Shown: piece after piece, positions 6,553-9,083 of the stretch
Numbering within the stretch: the stretch's first letter is position 1
Layout of the letters: each line of letters opens with the position of its first letter
From: Niastella sp966211305
Lineage (GTDB): Bacteria; Bacteroidota; Bacteroidia; Chitinophagales; Chitinophagaceae
Reading direction: 5' to 3'
Length of the DNA stretch: 9,083 bases
Assembly: GCA_966211305.1 (NCBI GenBank)
Contig: CBIHPC010000254.1
Coordinates: 1 to 9,083, forward strand
Made by a program: the position numbers and the translations under genes
The notes under the pieces: model-generated
Databases searched by the model: none
What the model saw: the letters and a program-made list of their open reading frames with translations, nothing else
Told to the model about the DNA's origin: nothing

Positions 6553-8160
6553 GTGAGCACCCTGTATAAACATATTACGCTTTTACTGTTGTTGCTCTTT
6601 ATTGGCGCACTTGCTGCCGATGCGCAACAAACGCCCGGCTTTTATGTGCCGAAGAAGGGAAAGGTGTATTTCTCCGGTGATACCGCAACCATATTTTCGA
6701 ATGTGGTGAACCAGGGCAAGCTGGGGGTTGATAAAAAAGCGGTGGTCAATTTTAAGGGAAAGAAATGGGAGAACGATGCCGATGCACTTATAACCGATGA
6801 GGGCAACCTCGGCGAAGATGCTTCGGCAAGGGGTGGCCTTGTTCGTTTTAACGGCGACAGCGGCCGGCAACAGATAGATGGTGGTTACAATGCCGTTACC
6901 CGTACCGGTGCTGCCTTTGCGCATCTTGAAATTCAAAATGCAGCAGGCATAGAACTTACCGGAAGCACTGCTAAGATCAGGCATAACTTACACTTCAATA
7001 GCGGGCATCTGTACCTGCAGAACAATACACTCGTAGTAGGCGAGGGCAGTCCCGGTTCTATTACCGGTTACGATGCCGTCAAATACATTATTACCGGCGG
7101 CACGGGTACCGGCCTGTTGGTGAGGGAGAATATTCGTTTCCGCGATAGCTGGGTAATTTTCCCCATTGGTACCGATGTAAATGCATACACACCTGTTTCA
7201 GTGCGCAGCAGGACGGGCCAGGGCGATGATTTTCATGCCCGCGTTTCAGACGGGGTGAAGCAGTACCTGTTCACCGGCGCGGATCTCAAAGAGACGGGCG
7301 TGAACAAAACCTGGGAAGTGGGCAAGCGCAACCGTCCCAATGCCGATGATGTGGAAGTATCTATACAGCACCTTCTGGCCGATGAAGGCAGCCAGTTCAG
7401 CGCCAACCGGCAATACTCCTATATTTCACAATACACTGCTGCAGGTTGGGATACTTCCTACCCACAGATCGCTCCTTCAAACAATGGGTATCTTACATCG
7501 GGTGCGGCGCTGGCTAACAGCGGCGTAAATACCCGTTCATTGAGAAGTAAGCTGGCCGCAAGTGCTTATTTTACCAAATTCACCGGCAGGGGCGATACCG
7601 CGCTTCAGTTTACAAAAGTTTGGCTGAATGCCTATCGGATGGATCATCGCAATGTGCATGTATACTGGACAACCAATCCCGAAATGAACATCAGGTATTT
7701 TGTTGTTGAACGCAGGCTGGGCAATGAAACCATATTTACCGGCCGCGACTCAATGTTATCGCAGGCATTTAACGGATACAGCAATATCAATCTGAATTAT
7801 ATCCACGATGATGCCAATAATTATACCGGCAACAGTTATTACCGTTTAAAGCTGGTTGATTTTAGCGGTGGTATCTCGTATACAAAGATCGTGGCCGTCG
7901 GTGGCAAACCGGGTGGCTTCCAGTTGTTGCTGTGGCCCAATCCCACTGCCCGTCATTTCTACGTAGGCATTAACGGAGCTGCTTCCGTGAAGTATGTAGT
8001 GATCTGGAATGTGCTGGGACAAATGATCCATCGCGAACCGGTCAATGACCGAAGCATTATCCCGATGCATATTTATTTACCGGGTAATTACCATGTAGGA
8101 TTTATTTCGGAGGGCGGCCAGGTGCTCGAAACGAAGAAATTGATTGTAACAGGTGATTAG
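6553..8160 (+). CDS. T9SS-exported surface protein with type A sorting domain, 535 aa
   Basis: The start is GTG at 6553. The only upstream in-frame ATG (6490) meets a stop within six codons, and the GTG start gives a good signal peptide (HITLLLLLLFIGALAADA, cleaved near residue 24). Residues 30-200 are a beta-rich region with short repeated strands (VYFSGDTATIFSN, VNFKG, VRFNG, LHFNSGHLYLQNNTLVVG) resembling surface beta-helix or adhesin modules of Bacteroidota. Residues 355-449 match the fibronectin-like domain usual before the tail (VYWTTNPEMNIRYFVVERR, then YYRLKLVDFSGGISYTKIV). Residues 457-535 are the Por_secre_tail type A domain (LLLWPNPTARHFYV, VIWNVLGQMI, LPGNYHVGF, KKLIV), which directs passage through the T9SS outer-membrane complex and is normally removed. 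No catalytic residues are recognised, so the cargo role is unknown. It is third in the rightward cluster and could be co-expressed with the fibre proteins, though a dyad sits in the gap. Confidence 0.88.
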   Translation: MSTLYKHITLLLLLLFIGALAADAQQTPGFYVPKKGKVYFSGDTATIFSNVVNQGKLGVDKKAVVNFKGKKWENDADALITDEGNLGEDASARGGLVRFNGDSGRQQIDGGYNAVTRTGAAFAHLEIQNAAGIELTGSTAKIRHNLHFNSGHLYLQNNTLVVGEGSPGSITGYDAVKYIITGGTGTGLLVRENIRFRDSWVIFPIGTDVNAYTPVSVRSRTGQGDDFHARVSDGVKQYLFTGADLKETGVNKTWEVGKRNRPNADDVEVSIQHLLADEGSQFSANRQYSYISQYTAAGWDTSYPQIAPSNNGYLTSGAALANSGVNTRSLRSKLAASAYFTKFTGRGDTALQFTKVWLNAYRMDHRNVHVYWTTNPEMNIRYFVVERRLGNETIFTGRDSMLSQAFNGYSNINLNYIHDDANNYTGNSYYRLKLVDFSGGISYTKIVAVGGKPGGFQLLLWPNPTARHFYVGINGAASVKYVVIWNVLGQMIHREPVNDRSIIPMHIYLPGNYHVGFISEGGQVLETKKLIVTGD

Positions 8161-8257
8161 AAGGTAGTATTTCGGGCGGGGTTTTTAGTTAAGCATTGGG
8201 TCTTTTTATGTATATTACATCTTATATCTCATTCATTTAACTTACACAATTTGTTCA
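8161..8257. other. Short AT-rich spacer after the T9SS gene
   Basis: There is no ORF and no convincing terminator stem directly after the stop. Two T-runs (near 8181-8186 and 8202-8207) follow G-rich stretches, but no matching C-rich arm is visible. Confidence 0.4.
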
Positions 8258-8378
8258 TGCTGTCCCTGAATATTACCTGAACCTCACGGGACCTTTACGA
8301 GACTTTCACAAGACCTTTACGGGATGCTCACGAGACCTTTACGAGACTTTCACGAGACGTTGACGGGACATTTGCCTG
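8258..8378. repeat. 11-bp tandem repeat array, version 1 (about 11 units)
   Basis: Eleven consecutive 11-bp units fit without a gap. The eight central ones (8280-8367) match the consensus ACYTTYACGRG closely; two units at the left (8258-8279) and one at the right (8368-8378) are degenerate. There is also a 44-bp higher-order repeat: 8280-8323 and 8324-8367 agree at 38 of 44 positions, so the array grew partly by duplication of four-unit blocks. The period is near one helical turn. No long ORF runs through it and neither strand looks coding. Confidence 0.85.
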
Positions 8379-8380
8379 AT

Positions 8381-8390
8381 GTGAATTCAC
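8381..8390. repeat. Perfect 10-bp palindrome at the end of the 11-bp array
   Basis: GTGAATTCAC is fully self-complementary and begins two bases after the last recognisable 11-bp unit. It may mark the array boundary or bind a dimeric protein; no known factor is recognised. Confidence 0.4.
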
Positions 8391-8470
8391 TGCTAATCCC
8401 TGGTGGGTCTTTAGTTTATCCTCCTTAACTATATTACAAAGCTTATTTTACCATGTTAATTTCCCAGTTC

Positions 8471-8495
8471 AGGGGCATGGGTAGCCCCTTTTCTT
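8471..8495 (+). terminator. Candidate intrinsic terminator of the three-gene cluster
   Basis: AGGGGC (8471-8476) pairs with GCCCCT (8484-8489) over a 7-nt loop, followed by TTTTCTT. It is the best rightward terminator stem after the T9SS gene, although 310 bp past its stop. It would place the first 11-bp array inside the 3' end of the transcript and would insulate the cluster from the promoters downstream. Confidence 0.5.
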
Positions 8496-8513
8496 AGCCT
8501 CGAATGTGAGGTG

Positions 8514-8568
8514 AACCGCAGGGGAATGCGCTAAGATAGCACTGGAATAGCACCGGGACAGCGCTGGG
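8514..8568. repeat. 11-bp tandem repeat array, version 2 (3 clear units, 2 weak)
   Basis: Three clear units at 8536, 8547 and 8558 follow ATAGCACYGGR (the third begins ACAGCGC). Two weaker units precede them at 8514 and 8525, the first needing a 1-bp shift. The period equals that of the array at 8258-8378 but the sequence differs. Confidence 0.65.
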
Positions 8569-8624
8569 TATGGTCTTGCGCCTGTGTATCCCTGCAGGGT
8601 GCATAGAGCATCCCGGTACAATAC
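8569..8624. other. Bridge between the second and third 11-bp arrays, with a palindrome
   Basis: These 56 bp equal five 11-bp units plus one base, so the two arrays are almost in phase, which suggests one longer degenerate array. The bridge holds the perfect palindrome CCCTGCAGGG (8590-8599). The repeat units here are too degenerate to call with certainty. Confidence 0.4.
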
Positions 8625-8701
8625 CCAGGCCAGTCTGCTACCATTGACCTGCCAGTTTCCTGCCATTTCGCTACTGTTTCACTACCATTGGGCCTGCCTG
8701 C
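8625..8701. repeat. 11-bp tandem repeat array, version 3 (about 7 units)
   Basis: Consecutive 11-bp units start at 8625, 8636, 8647, 8658, 8669, 8680 and 8691. The five units from 8636 to 8690 share the core CTRCCATT or close variants (TGCTACCATTG, CACTACCATTG, TCCTGCCATTT). The outer two are weaker. Confidence 0.7.
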
Positions 8702-8709
8702 CCGGGCAG
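8698..8709. repeat. Perfect 12-bp palindrome ending the third array
   Basis: CTGCCCGGGCAG is fully self-complementary. It overlaps the last 11-bp unit and sits about 15 bp ahead of the first promoter cassette, so it also marks the border between repeat DNA and promoter DNA. Confidence 0.5.
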
Positions 8710-8723
8710 TTGGCGTTAAAAAG

Positions 8724-8775
8724 TCTTAAAAAGCGCAAAATAGATTTGTTGGTATTGAAAATCCGGTTACCTTCG
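8724..8775 (+). promoter_or_regulatory. Strong Bacteroidota-type promoter 1 (likely rRNA-operon type)
   Basis: The -33 TTTG (8745-8748) and -7 TACCTTCG (8768-8775) are 19 bp apart. The -7 box has one mismatch (C for T) to TAnnTTTG. An A-tract, TCTTAAAAA (8724-8732), lies upstream like an UP element. Initiation is expected near the CACCCC that follows. Two more copies of the layout lie downstream. Confidence 0.7.
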
Positions 8776-8846
8776 CACCCCTATTAAAAATAGGGCAGTG
8801 GAAAAGAGAAGAGGAAAGGGAAGAAGTTGAGGATCAATAAAAAAGT

Positions 8847-8897
8847 TCTTAAAAAAAACGGAAAGATTTGGTGAAGTGAAAATAACGCCTACCTTTG
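8847..8897 (+). promoter_or_regulatory. Strong Bacteroidota-type promoter 2 (likely rRNA-operon type)
   Basis: The -33 TTTG (8867-8870) and a perfect -7 TACCTTTG (8890-8897) are 19 bp apart, with an A-tract TCTTAAAAAAAA (8847-8858) directly upstream. The following CACCCCC matches the start region of promoter 1. This is the best of the three matches. Confidence 0.8.
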
Positions 8898-8973
8898 CAC
8901 CCCCTTACGAAAGGACAGTGAAAAGGAGGAGAAATGAGAGAGATAGAAACGGGAAGAACTCACTGAAAATTGC

Positions 8974-9046
8974 TCTTAAAAAGAAGAAAAAAGAAAGAGA
9001 AAAAGTGAGAAAAGATTTTGCAGAATGAAAGAAACTCTTACCTTTG
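8974..9046 (+). promoter_or_regulatory. Strong Bacteroidota-type promoter 3 (likely rRNA-operon type)
   Basis: The -33 TTTG (9017-9020) and a perfect -7 TACCTTTG (9039-9046) are 18 bp apart. The TCTTAAAAA tract (8974-8982) lies further upstream than in the other two, with about 30 bp of extra purine-rich sequence between. Initiation would fall near CAACCCC; the leader runs out of the window. Confidence 0.78.
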
Positions 9047-9083
9047 CAACCCCAATCGAAAAGGTAAGGAAGTGAGAGAAGAA

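Larger units (their letters stand above)
8724..9083 (+). repeat. Three tandem promoter cassettes with purine-rich leaders
   Basis: Each cassette runs: TCTTAAAAA tract, gap, GATTTG or GATTTTG, 18-19 bp, TACCTTYG, C-rich start, then a purine-rich leader with GGRCAGTG or a similar core. The -7 boxes are 122 and 149 bp apart. The similarity extends beyond the promoter boxes into the leaders, which argues for duplication rather than three independent promoters. Such series are typical ahead of Bacteroidota rRNA operons. No rRNA or tRNA sequence is inside the window. Confidence 0.65.

Noticed and set aside
8324..8429. 34-codon ORF (ATG at 8324) running through the first repeat array
   Set aside because: It starts inside the repeat with no upstream signals, and the encoded peptide does not repeat because three 11-bp units are needed per reading-frame cycle.
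8469..8666. 65-residue minus-strand ORF in the 11-bp repeat region
   Set aside because: It overlaps the terminator-like hairpin and two repeat arrays. The peptide shows no periodic pattern and resembles no known family.
8258..8701. The 11-bp arrays as a CRISPR array
   Set aside because: Units are contiguous and only 11 bp, with no unique spacers of similar length between longer repeats and no cas genes nearby.
8584..8787. 67-residue plus-strand ORF in the 11-bp repeat region
   Set aside because: It crosses the third repeat array, the 12-bp palindrome and the first promoter's -33 and -7 boxes, so it is best explained as chance.

Overview
The window looks like chromosomal DNA from the phylum Bacteroidota, probably the Chitinophagaceae and relatives. 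This rests on three signs. One protein ends in a type A sorting domain of the type IX secretion system (T9SS). The start codons lack a clear Shine-Dalgarno sequence. Three promoters near the right end match the Bacteroidota -33 TTTG / -7 TAnnTTTG pattern. The family-level placement is an inference.

Layout. (1) Positions 1-1316, minus strand: a secreted zinc N-acetylmuramoyl-L-alanine amidase (Amidase_2/AmpD-PGRP fold), whose C-terminus lies beyond the left edge. (2) Positions 1317-2561: a long intergenic region with several inverted repeats, a weak 58-codon minus-strand ORF behind a plausible promoter, and one plus-strand terminator-like hairpin. (3) Positions 2562-8160, plus strand: three co-directional genes with short gaps (38 and 89 bp). 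The first two encode secreted proteins built from phage-tail-fibre-like modules. They share an N-terminal module and contain internal duplications. The third encodes a T9SS-exported surface protein. The likely product of the set is cell-surface fibres plus a T9SS cargo, but no biochemical role can be read from the sequence. (4) Positions 8161-8710: non-coding DNA dominated by tandem repeats with an 11-bp period, in at least three sequence versions, with perfect palindromes and one terminator-like hairpin. (5) Positions 8711-9083: three successive copies of a strong-promoter cassette (A-rich upstream tract, TTTG, 18-19 bp, TACCTTTG or TACCTTCG, then a purine-rich leader). These point right, out of the window. 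They resemble the tandem promoters in front of Bacteroidota rRNA operons, so a 16S rRNA gene may lie just beyond the right edge.

The least explained element is the 11-bp-period repeat DNA between the T9SS gene and the promoter cluster. The next most interesting is the pair of tail-fibre-like proteins, which carry Sec signal peptides but no recognisable T9SS tail and no S74-type auto-processing domain.
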